Origin: Echinometra lucunter
Lineage: Eukaryota > Echinodermata > Echinoidea > Camarodonta > Echinometridae
NCBI GenBank assembly: GCA_029962745.1
Contig: CM057154.1
Span: forward strand, 31,048,128-31,112,127
Reading direction: 5' to 3'
Length of the DNA: 64,000 nucleotides
The notes below the pieces were generated by a model. That model made no database searches and was not told the DNA's origin. It saw only the letters and a list, made by a program, of their open reading frames with translations. This document shows, piece by piece, positions 49,001 through 61,125 of this stretch. Position 1 is the stretch's first letter. Every line of letters begins with the position of its first letter. Both the position numbers and the translations under genes were made by a program.

Positions 49001-52000
49001 GTAAGACCCAATATTACAGCCCTCGGTATACACACCCTTTAAGACAGTGCTTTCAACACATCTACACTTCAGAATAATTCATTGTGGTCAACCCCACAAA
49101 AGCGAGAAAACTTAGTGATAACATTATCCCTTTGGACTTTGTCATCCCATTTCCTACTGAGAATTAACACATTATCATACCCCTACATTATTATAGGGGA
49201 TGTTAGAGAGTGATAATGTTCGAGAGTGATAATGCCCTCATATTAGAGGGTGATTATGTTCTCATTTGTATCTCATTCACATTTCCAAACCATTATCATG
49301 TTTATTCATATATTCTGATTGTTCTGAGAAGTACATAAATGTAGAATTAAAATGAAACTGGGTTCTTCAGAGCCCTCTCTACCATGGAGAGAAGAGCTGT
49401 CAGCTTCTACTTATGATCATCCAGTTAATACTAATAGATAGATTCAAGAACTGATAAAAAAAAACTTTTGTTGTGTAATTCTGTGTCTTGGAATTGTTTA
49501 TATTTATTTAAGTGATACCAATGAACGCCATTGACTTATTATTAATTAACATTATATTGACCACCATGAATGTTACACTGGTGGCAGCAGAAAGTGGTTT
49601 TCTTTTCTCTGTTCCACTCGATATTGTTTGGATATTGTTGAACTTGCTTCTCATTCTACCCTATGTACTCTCTAAGGAATACTGCTAATTCTGCAAACTG
49701 TTTGTGCTCCCTTCTTTCTTCTATCTACAATGTTTTGAACTTGCTATACACCCAGTGAACAGGAGTACCAACCTAAATTTTGTGAACAGTTACTGTGATT
49801 TACATCACTCGTAACTTGACTTTGCTGTGATGTTTTTGGTGTCATAATTCATCGCTTCCACACCTGAATGCATTTTAGTTGAATGTACATTGTATTTATG
49901 TGAATACATGCATTAACCCATTCGTGGCAGGAATTATTTAAAGCGTAATTTGATCAGCTTTTATTCTTCAAATTGGCAACACCAACATTTTTATTTTATT
50001 GCTACATTTTCCTGATAAAACGTCATGTATCTGAAATGAATATGAATTGACGGAAATTATGATGAGAAGTCAAAAAGTTGCCAATTTGCAGGGGAAAACG
50101 GTGATTTTAAACCTTCTATCACATTGCCAATTTAAGGATTTTAATGCTTATTTTCCTTTAAAAAATTTTCAGCATCAAACAACGAATATTGACGCAACCA
50201 AAATGGGCACAGTTTGTGTAGAATTTTTTGCTCTTTCTGCTCATGTATTTGGTATGATTTTTAGGGCTTTGCATCAAAAGATTTTAGGCCAAATCACAAA
50301 ATGTGGACCTCTGTCACGAATGGGTTAACGGTTCCTGAATTCTGATCCTGTTTGATCCTTGTTTCCACTCTGGCTCTGGATCTGTTCCTGCCCTATCCTG
50401 TCATTCTCTTGGCTGTCCAGGATCATCATCATTATTGTCATCATCATTGTCATCATCACCATCAATCATTGCTTCTCCTTTAGATGTCCTCGGGGCACTA
50501 CTTGTCCTCCATTGGGCTCATTGTCCTATTTTTAGCGGTATTATTAGATGCGGTGCTATCGACTCCTCCTGTCACCATTGCTGTTATTTGAGATCTGTAC
50601 TTTTATAACATTACGTTGTCTTCAAGTCGAGATATCAAGTGACTATCTTGAATTATTGTGTACATCTATTTCGTACTTGGTGCCTATTGGTATAGATGTT
50701 TTATCACTCTTCAGTTCCAGGGCCCAATTTCATAAAACTTGTTATCAGTAACAACTGCCACATTTCTATAACAAATTTGCTCTCAGCCAATCAAATGCAA
50801 GGATTTCAGTAGCTTTATAACAGTTACATTGCAATTTGTTATTGATAACTGGTTTTATGAAATGGGGCCCAGATCAACGTTACCTCTAACCCTTTGCCCT
50901 ACCCCCCCCCCCCTCCCCCAATCATTCCCACTTTCTCACCTTTTTCTCTTCCTACTCACCCACCCCTCTCTCTGAACTAATAAAAATAGGAGCAGTTCCA
51001 GAGCCTGAGCAGGACTTTCCTAGACACCAGCTCCGACGAAGGGACACCCATGATCCTGGATGAAGAAACATTGCTCTCCGAATTCTCAGATACTCTCTTC
51101 ACCAGTCTCAACCCAAGCTTCCCCTTCCCAAACCCTAAAGAAATAGGTAAGTTAGAGTTTAAAAAGGATCACCAATGATCACCAATCTGACAACCCACTA
51201 GTATCAGAACTTTATATACTATTTCAGTGCTAGATTTCATATTCTTTCTAGATGTATTTGAAAAAAAATAAAATTAAAGATAGGTGAGAACAGTAGGTAA
51301 AATTCCTATATTTGTATTCAAGTTACTTATTATTTTCTGTAAACCATGAATGATTTGAAGTTGTCTTAATTGGTCATGTTTATTTCGATGAATTAGGATA
51401 TTTTATCATCCATTTCTCTTTCTGCAATATGTCTATTAGGCAGAAATCTTGTATATTTAATCATAATTGATATATAATGGTAATTAATTGTGATTAGTTT
51501 TTGAGACTTTGTTCAAGATCAAACTTTAATGAATAATACTTTTGTATTATTTGATTGAAGTTTGTTTTCACATGGAATCCACAAATGGTCCATTCTGACA
51601 ATTTTGATTTGAAAAAATGTCAGCACAGGTCATCCTTGTAGAAGATTTGTGAAAATGAGTGCAAAACTGCCAATTTCCAGTGTTTTTAGTTGGAAGGTGA
51701 TATGCATAGTATCCCTTCACCAGTCTCTAACAATAAACATGAATTAGACATGCTAATCGTGCCAAACTAGTGGCAATTTGCCAAGAATAGAATATTAATT
51801 TCCGCTCCCATTACAGCCTAGGTGGTCATGGAAGAGAGAGAAACCTTTTATTATTTATTTTTTTTCGCTAGCACCATATGTGATTCTTGAATGTAGGCAC
51901 ACAATATTTAGATGATTTCTCAAACAGAAAATTACTAAAGCCAAAGGGCATGTCACCTTTTTTTGTAAGTGCTTAATCCTTCAAGTTGTTAACCTGTTGG

Positions 52001-53896
52001 AAATTTTAAAACCCAAAATAATAGAGAAAGAGAGAGGAAGAGTGGGAGAGGGAGAGGGAGAGAGAAAGAGAAGAAGTTATCATGCAAAGAGTTATATATT
52101 TTGTCCATTGTCATGCTCAAGCAAATGTTTTGTCATTTTTATAGATTAAATGATTGGAAAAAATATGATAACTGGATTACAGCTGTGATCATCTTACAAT
52201 CAGACAGTTCCTTATATTATTTTTGCTATTTCCCAACCTGTTGCAAAAATTCTTTGTATTTAGAATTAAATTTCAGTTGCCTCTTGCTTTCTTTCTGTTT
52301 CTTTGTTTGAACCACTATAGCTCATGCTGGTATGAATGCAGACATCATTCAACCTGGCTTGGTTCAGCTTCAGCCATCCTTGGATGATATGATGGACACA
52401 TTTGAGCCCTTACCAGGTACAACTCTTTCAGGTAAAGGTTATCAATATCTTCATGCCTCTGCCTACCCAAGGTTGTGCTGGAGGCGTTATGCTTTCAGGT
52501 TGTCCATTGGTCCGTCCATCCCGCTTTTTCGTTAATGCAATATCTCAAGAACCGTTTGAGGTATGAACTTCAAACTTGGTCCTAGTTTGTATCACCATTG
52601 CTAGATGATCTGATTATATTTTGGGTAATTAGGTCTAAGGTCAAAGTTCACAGAGGTCACTTGCTAAGTTTTAGGTTTTAGCCTTGTTAATGCAATATCT
52701 CAAGAACCATCTGCAGTATGAACTTCAAACTTGGTGCTAGTATGCATCACCATAGGAAGACTATCTGATAAGATTTTGGGGTAGTATGTCAAAGGTCATA
52801 GAGGTCGATTTGCATGAATTCAAAAGATTTGTTAGTTTTGATAGCACAACCCCAAAACGTAATGCCTTTGGCACCACCTTTAATGGACAGTGGCATTAAG
52901 AAAAAAATGCCTGTTTGCTATTTACTGGTGAGAAACCTGTACCTTATTAGAATCTGTCTAAAATTCTTTTGTTATCTTTTGCTCTGTCTTGCAGAGGTGA
53001 CAAAGACTGTATCTCCTCCTTCTGCGCCATCAAGTACCTACATCTTTACAGGTCAACAAACCCAAACACAGCTACTGCAACAGGTATGTATCCAGGAAAT
53101 TCCCATTTGGACCATACCCAATTTGCCCAATCCCCAATTAGTCTAATCCCATATCCTCAACACCCAGACTGTCTCAGTCCATGGGGTCATATGATCGTTT
53201 CATATAGCTTTCAATTCTTGTTTTATCAGATCCTCTCATATCTCATGTTAAACTTTAACATCTTTCAAAAATCTAGTGGAGTCATTTCTCAAGTTTTGTG
53301 ATGTTCTTTTGGTAAATTATCCAGGAAGTAAAATCATAGTTGTTCAAATTTGCCATATTCTGGTTCTCTTCCAGAACTCTCTGAACATCGATGGCAGCAT
53401 GATGTCATCTTTTCAGACAACACCAGCGATGGCTGGAGGGGAGCCTGTTGGCATGATGCCCATGGATGATATTCAACTTGTTACAGAAACCAGCCAGATA
53501 AACCAACAACAACAACAACCAATGTTGCAGCACATTCAGCAGTCACAGCCACAGCAACAAACACTTCAGCAACTTCAGCAGAGCTTGGAGACACAGAACA
53601 CTATGTCTTCCTTTAACCTGGCTGGGATTCAGCAGGATAATCAGGAGAGGGTTATGAACGTGCTGCCTCAGGTCCAAGTAGGCGACTTAAGCCTCAGCGG
53701 TGGCAATCTGATCTTAAACCCTCTCCCTGGGAATACCAACCAGGTTGGACTAGCTTCACTTGGCCAGCAGAATACATTTGGTGCTCAGCTTATGCAGAAC
53801 ACTACCTTAGAGCAGTCTGGTGCTTTGAGTGGAGGGCTACAGGTCACAAACTTACAGAATAGTGTTCTGCAACAGCTTTTGCAGCAACAACAACAA

Positions 53897-53934
<38 letters not shown>

Positions 53935-56900
53935 ACAACAACAGCAGCAGCAGCAACAACAGCAGCAGCCACAGACAGAAGTGATCAACCAGTACTTGCC
54001 TCTACAGGTACAGATCAACCAAATTAGTCCTCAGTTTGCTATGCAACAGCAGGCTAAAGATTCATCTGTCACTCAAGCTTCAGCAGGAAGTAGCAAGCTA
54101 CAGACTGTTACTTTGCAGACTTTAAGCACCTTAGGTCAGCAACAGCAGCAGAAGCCCCAGTCAAGGACTGCCTCAATGCAGAGAAGTAGTAGTTTACCAA
54201 CGAACAGCTTACACACTACTGGCCTCTCGCAAGATGCTAATCTTATGCAGTCCAACTTGAATCAGTTGCTGCAAGGCAGTCAGAATGGAAGTATGCTTCA
54301 GGGAAGCAACACAATACAGACGTTACAAGTGACACAGCCACAGCCACAGCAGCAGCAGCAGCAAGTGCAGTCCCAAACACCAGATGTGTTTGCCAGTGCA
54401 AACAACGAGACACAAGCCAAAGCTCGACAGCTCCTCAACACACTGACTTCTACCCTGGCTCAGGTTCAGAAACAGCAGCAGGAGCAACAGGCTCAGGGAT
54501 TAAGTGGTAACCTCAATGTTACTGGGCTGACAGTCCAGCAGACACAGGCACTGAAGCTGTTGCAGGAGGTTGCCAAACATGTCTCTGCTGGTGAACTCTT
54601 GCAAAATTCTCAGCAACAAAGGCAGCAGCAACAAGAGCAGCAGCAGCAGCAGCAGCAACAACAACAACAACAACAGCAACAACAACAACAGCAACAACGA
54701 CGAATTCAACAGCAAAAACAACAACAGCAACAGCAAAAGCAGCAACAAGCCCAGCTGAGAAAGCAAAGGCAAAAGAATCAGCGACAGCAAAAGCTGATCC
54801 AACAGCAGCAGCAACAGCAGCAGCAGCAACAGCAGCAACAGCAACAGCAACAATTGCAACAGCAGAGAATACAGCCGCAACCTCAGCAACAGCAAAGAAT
54901 ACAGCCACAACCTCAGCAGCAGCAGCCAACCCTTCTGCAGGGTATAAGCACTTCTAGGGCTGAAAATAAACCAGTGCTTACCCAGATTCTTGGTCGCAAT
55001 TTCATTGCTACCACAGGACTTTCTCAAATGGCCACTATTTCTAGTGCCAAGAACTTTCAAAACCAAACAACCACTTTTGCACAACCCCAGGCTCTCACAC
55101 AGCAGCTTCAGCAGCAACAGCAGCAACAACAGGCACAAGATGGGCAGGTGCAAACGTTGCAGACGATACAGTTCACCACAGGACAGCCTTCAATTTCACT
55201 GGCTACACCTATCACCATCACCTCCTTACAACCCAATGCAGCACCCTCACCGGACCCAAACAGCATGGACACCAGACCCAAAACCACCTTCAAGCTACAG
55301 ACCAAGCCTATAGCAGGATCGAGTCTGATACAAACAACCAAACCCAAACAAGTTATCAAACCCAAGACGCCGGCCAAGATTGCACCGGCACCACCAGCTC
55401 CTGAACCAGCACCGGTTATGGCCAAGAGTGAAATCGGAAAGACCAGTACTTCTAGCAGTGGTACAGCACTTCTCACACAGCTTTTAGCAGAAGGAGCAGG
55501 TATTCACTGCTTATTGATTTCTTGTTTCTCTCTTTTCGTCGGAGTTATTACATTTGCCAGGAAATCAAGAAATGTTAATAATATGTCACCATTAAAGATT
55601 AATCCTTCAAGCCTTTGTCTTTTTCAAACTGGAGACAACTTAAGAAAGGATTCCTTGGCTGTTTTCCCAATCCTCCTGCAATATTTTGGCAGGTTTTTCC
55701 ATTCTAGATGTAATGCTACATATTGAGGCTATTTGTTTATTGACTTCATTGGATTTAATGTGAATATTGACCATTTTTCTGCATTGAATCCTAAAAGAAG
55801 TATGCATTGCAGCATTAGAAATCAGTACTAAAGTCTGTCTCAGATGAAGTATATGTAGATTTTGTTCTTCCATCTTATCCAGGCAAATATGATACATCAC
55901 CAGCCAGCATTTCAATTCGGCCTGAGGGAGGCTCATGCACACCCGTTAGGACGGTTGTGTTACAGCCGGTGAAGTCAGAGTCCAGACCTTCTAACAAGGC
56001 ACCCTCCAACACCCAGGCCAGTGCCCTCTCACTGGCCTTGGCTTCTCAGCCTAGTGCAACAGCTAGTAACAAGCCCAAAATAAGTAACAATCCCATCAAA
56101 ATGTTGGTGAGTTTTTATATTGTTCTATTTTCTTGTTGAATTTATACACAATTAAAAAAAATTGTGACAACAGTTGTGTTATGATGATAATGTATGTTCC
56201 TTTGAAACATAGTTCTTGAAAATTGTGTCAGGGTGGTGTTGCTTGCAATAACTGTCCCATTTGCAAATTCATTCTATTTTCAGTCAAGTGAGCCACCCAA
56301 AACACAGACGGCACAGCCTCCAACTGCAGGATTCTTCACGTCATCACTTGCATCAGTATTTACATCCCCTCAATCGTCCAACAATTCAACAACAGCGAGC
56401 CCTGTGATCACCATCGCAACCAGCAGCATTACTCAGTCCAGCAAGTCCATGCAAAGTAAGCCAAGGCTGAAGTTATCTTTTCTTTATTTTTTGTTCTAAA
56501 GGGATTAGCTTGTTTAATTGTAAAGTCATGGCATGTCAGTCAGTCAACAAACTGCAGCTTTGGATGCAGTGTTCTTGATGTTACAAAAAATTTCAGACTT
56601 TGTTGTAAACAAATGATTTCATCTAGGATTATGTCCAAAAGAAAAGAGATGTGTATTGGGGAAAAGAGCATCGCTAAATTTTGCAAGGATTTCACTTTCG
56701 AACTTTTTGACTCTTGGCAGTTGCTCATTCTTAGGTTTGACATTACTAACATATGGTGGCCCTGAAGTACGCTCAACAACAGGTCATGTGCGACATGAAT
56801 TTCGCATCCCAGGTCCTGAACTTTGCATCCCACGTCATGAAATTCACGACCCGGGGTGCGAAATTCAGGACTGGGATGCAAAGTTTGCGCCACGGGTCGT

Positions 56901-59900
56901 GAATTTCACGACTTGGGATACAAAGTTCAGGACCTGGGATGCGAAATTCACGTCGCACATGACCTGTTGTCGAGCGTACTTCAGGGCCACCATACTAACA
57001 AGACCATACAAAATAATATGTGGTGCTGGCCAGTTTTATATTGCAGTTTGATAAGGAAGGAGGGAATGGTGAAATTGTTCACATAGAATTAATGTAACTC
57101 AAATGGAGATTCTAAGTATGTCTAAATGCACAATACAGTAACATTTAAAAAATAGAAATGGTGAACATACATATTTGTATTTTGGAACTGCCCGTGCATT
57201 TACCCCCTTCTTTCTTTGTCCCTCTCCAACTGCCTCCTTTCCCAATCCTGGATTTGATTCATGGAAACCTCTGAAACCTTGTACTGGTCTTTCCTTGTCA
57301 TGTAGTTTGATTGTTTTTCCTCTCTTTTTTTTTTGGTTGTTGTTGGAATAGAGCCAGTGAAAGAAACGGTGACATTACCAGCCTTCTCTCTCAGCACCAC
57401 ACCCATCACGATCAGTCCAGCACCCAGCCCTATGTCTGTCATTGAGGACATGGAGGTATGTAACCCCAGTGACATTATTCTTTCTTTATTCAGAGTAACA
57501 TACACATGTACCAGCATTCAACAGCACTTATCCATTTACATATTTATACATACTGTATTATGGGGAAATTACATTCAGCAGCACTTATCCATTCACATAT
57601 TTACACATACTGTATTGTGGGGAGATTCTTTTTGAACAAATTCCATATGACCACACACAATTTTTCTTCACAAGTGAATTTTGTGAGGATTGAGATGTAA
57701 TGTGATGTCATAATGGCAATTCAACTTAGAACATCCTTTATGGATTACATGTGTAAGCATTTCTTATTCATGTTATAAAAACAATGTATGTATGCATGCG
57801 ATGCTCTGACTTATGTAAAGAAAAGACTGTTTGCAAATTTTTAGTACTCTGCCAAAAAGGAAGAAATACTAGTACTAGCTTAGGAAAATGAGCTTTTACC
57901 ATTAACACTGTTTAGCATTGAAAATTCTTAGGTAAACTAGTTTTGTAAACCATTCTATTTGATTTTTGAGCAATTTCCTGTAGACACCATTAAATAGCAG
58001 TAGATCCATATCTGTCTCTCTGACAATATCCATGCTGTGATGTTATTGATTCATTAAATGAAAGTAAAGTGTTTTGCTGTCAAATGTACATTGTATTTAT
58101 AGGTATGTTTAGTATAGACATCCTCCCTAGATACTTTCAAAAGGTTTTACCCCTATTTTGTCAGTTGCTTTTGTCTTAAGTGACGTACATGTAGATTCCT
58201 GCTGCCTATATTATACAACATATAGCAAGTTACCCATAGTTTCTTTTCACTTAATGCCAAAAACTGATGTGCAAACTGTCTTGTCCCAGTTTTGTCCAAT
58301 TGTTTATAACCGGTTGCCTACTGGAACCTGGTGACTCCTGTATTGAGTATATATCAAATAGGGTATCCAGTACTCGATAGGTTAAGTCTTCTGAAAATGA
58401 GGCAGGGATGGGGGGGGGGGATGCCATAGGATGTAAGAGGTACATGGATTGTGGAGATGGCAGCTGCAGCTGAAATAATAATGTTCGTCATGTTTTAATG
58501 AGAGAGTAATGAGTATCGCCTTGCCCCCTACCCCCTACCCTACCCTACCCTACCCTACCCCACCCTACTCTCTGTCTCTGTCTGTCTCTCTCCATACATA
58601 CAGAGCATGAGTGATGTGAACATGTCTTCAAAGGAAGAGGTAGGCAAAGAATTAAGGGACTCTTTTCTTAATGATTTGCCTGCACGACTCTTTTGTTGTC
58701 TTTATGTATAGTTTAAAGCTACACATTTATTCCTGTTGTCAGGGATCGACACTAACGTTTGCTCTGTTTGTAAAGCACCCTAATGTCTCCAAAGTACTTA
58801 CTCCAAAGAAAGAAATTGTAGTTGTCTAATATAGGCAGAGTGTTATTGAAATGGAAATATTTAAGATACTAGTAATACAAATCTGGACAAAGCAGTGTTC
58901 AGTAACTGATGCTTTGTGAAGAAGAAATTCCCCCTACAAGATATGAGCAAAATGGTGCTTAAATTTTGCAGGGTTGCTGTTTTTTGGAAAATGCCAAATG
59001 TCAGATTCTGACATTTCTCTGTTTCAGGCTTCATACTTTATATAATTTACAAAACTCCAAAATGTATGGGTCCCTTTTCAAACTCAATGAGTATAGCCAA
59101 CTTTCATTCCTAATATCAATTTTGGGCATTCAAAATGAACATCACTCAAACAAGGGTTGCTTTAAAAGAGCCACAGAGGTTGAGTTAGTGTCAAGCCTAT
59201 TTGAAATATTGTTTTGCTGTGTCCTTGCATAGTGTGTGGTTTTTTTTTCATAGCATGTTATACCATAGTGCTTTTCACACCCATTTCCACCCCTGATTGA
59301 ATTCTTGTAGTCCTTCTGTTGGTGATCATTTGTACACAACAGTGAGAACGGGAAGAGGCTCGCTCTCACAATTTAAAACAAATGTGGTTAGACTCTGTGC
59401 TACATGTTCATGTTAAAGCTTTGTATGCATGTGCATGTGTATTGAGGGTTATAGACTAAAGTCATTTTGAAAGAAATTATAGTGCATTCAAGCCAAATTA
59501 TACAGGAGAATGCAACCCAGACATAAGTGTGCTTTCAGTGAATGAGGAAGAACAAGAAAGAGTAGACGGTGAAAGTTTGAGAAAAATCAGAAAATCTGTT
59601 CAAGAGTTGTGACTTTTGAAAGTTTAAGTAAATCATTATTATGGGGATCCTTTAAGTTGGCAACTCCACCAGCATTTGTGATGTCACTGTGGACAACTCT
59701 CCATTCATTTTGTACACAGAATTTAACATTTACTTCATTTTAAAGAAAAATGGATTTAAAAAAAATTTGTTCGAGTATGACATGGATACATCAATTCTGC
59801 AAGCATTTTGCTGAGAATTCTGTTGATTCCTGACTTAAAATTTCACATACAGCAAATTTTTTTCAAAAAATTATGCATAAAAAAATGGAGAGTTGTCCAT

Positions 59901-61094
59901 GATGACATTACAAATGCTGGCAAAGTTGCCAACCTTAAGGATTCCAATGATAGGGGTTTGCTTTTATAAACTTTTAAAATTCATTACTCTTGAACAGATT
60001 CTCTGATTTTGCCCAAACTTCATTGTCTACTCTTTCTTGTTCATCTTCATTCACTAAAAGCACACTGATGCTTGGGTTCCATTCTCCTTTAGCTACACAA
60101 AGGTGGTTGTTAAAGCTGATGTTTGATGCACCTGTGTGATAAACTAATGCTATTATTATACAATATTGGATTTTTTTCATACACATGTATGTTTTATGTA
60201 GATGACCTTTATGAACACTGCATGAAGCATATCTAATTTAGAGGGAGCAGCTGTTCATAAAGGCTCATTAAGGGGTATATTTATCCTTCATATTGACCAA
60301 AACAAAATGGGAAACTTTATAAATGGTCTATGTTGCTCATCTAAATACACCCCTCCTCCTCTTTCCAGGGTGATTGTTTTCTTTCTGCACAATTTCCATT
60401 TTTTATATTTCTTTTGATTAGTGTGTTCAGTTTGACAGGACAATTTGGAAGGATTTAATTGAAAGGTTTCATCCGTAACTTTTATCATGAAACTTTGATT
60501 ATGAGCTGTATGGTTTCTTATATTTAATTGTTCATTTTTGTTTTTTGTTCTTTTTTTTGGGGGGGGGGGAGGGGTTACCAGTTATTTATCATGTCACATG
60601 TATTTTATGCATATTTTGAGATGTATTTCAGATTATGAAAATCTGCTCTTTGCATAGGTGCTAAGGGGATCAAGGGAAGATTTGCAGCATGCTCTATAGT
60701 TCATAAACAAACTATTTTTTGTTATCTTTTTCTTAAAATAAAGAATATCAACAAATGTATATGTCCTTTACAATGTCAGAAACTGCATGTTGTCTTATCA
60801 AGTTTTATAACACCTTTTTTTTCCTTGTGTGTTATCTAAAACATGCTACTGACATTTTGTGTGCTATGTGCAATGCATCTTGTTCCATTCATCTTTTGTG
60901 TACTATCAAATAGGATTAATGGGAATTAACTAGAATTGGGAAAGTTTTTTTTTATATTATCCATTTCCCATTAATGATTCAAATTCTTGAGTAAGTGCAA
61001 GTTGTATGTTTCTGATATGCTACTGACCACATCTAAAGGCTTGTTCATGTATGAAGCGGAAAACCCCCATGATACACCCCCAATTTTTTTAATT

Positions 61095-61125
<31 letters not shown>

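Larger units (their letters stand above)
48856..50989. other. Mondo intron 4
   Basis: Contains a TTAA-type element (49913-50328), a GGGCCCAATTTCATAAAAC element (50718-50871) and a C run at about 50904. No exon seen. Confidence 0.7.

Noticed and set aside
50047..50328. A 93-codon frame intact in both TTAA elements (also 61605-61886)
   Set aside because: Between copies I count about five amino-acid-changing and two silent differences, so there is no sign of protein constraint. The stop lies in the TTAA flank and no domain is recognisable. Shared because the elements are near-identical.
54500..55153. Large minus-strand frames of poly-Leu, poly-Ala/Val and poly-Cys opposite Mondo exon 8
   Set aside because: They are the mirror of CAG/CAA glutamine codons in the supported plus-strand exon and have no gene structure of their own.
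58525..58560. Telomere-like repeat
   Set aside because: The unit is the pentamer CCCTA rather than CCCTAA, short, and placed in a splice pyrimidine tract.
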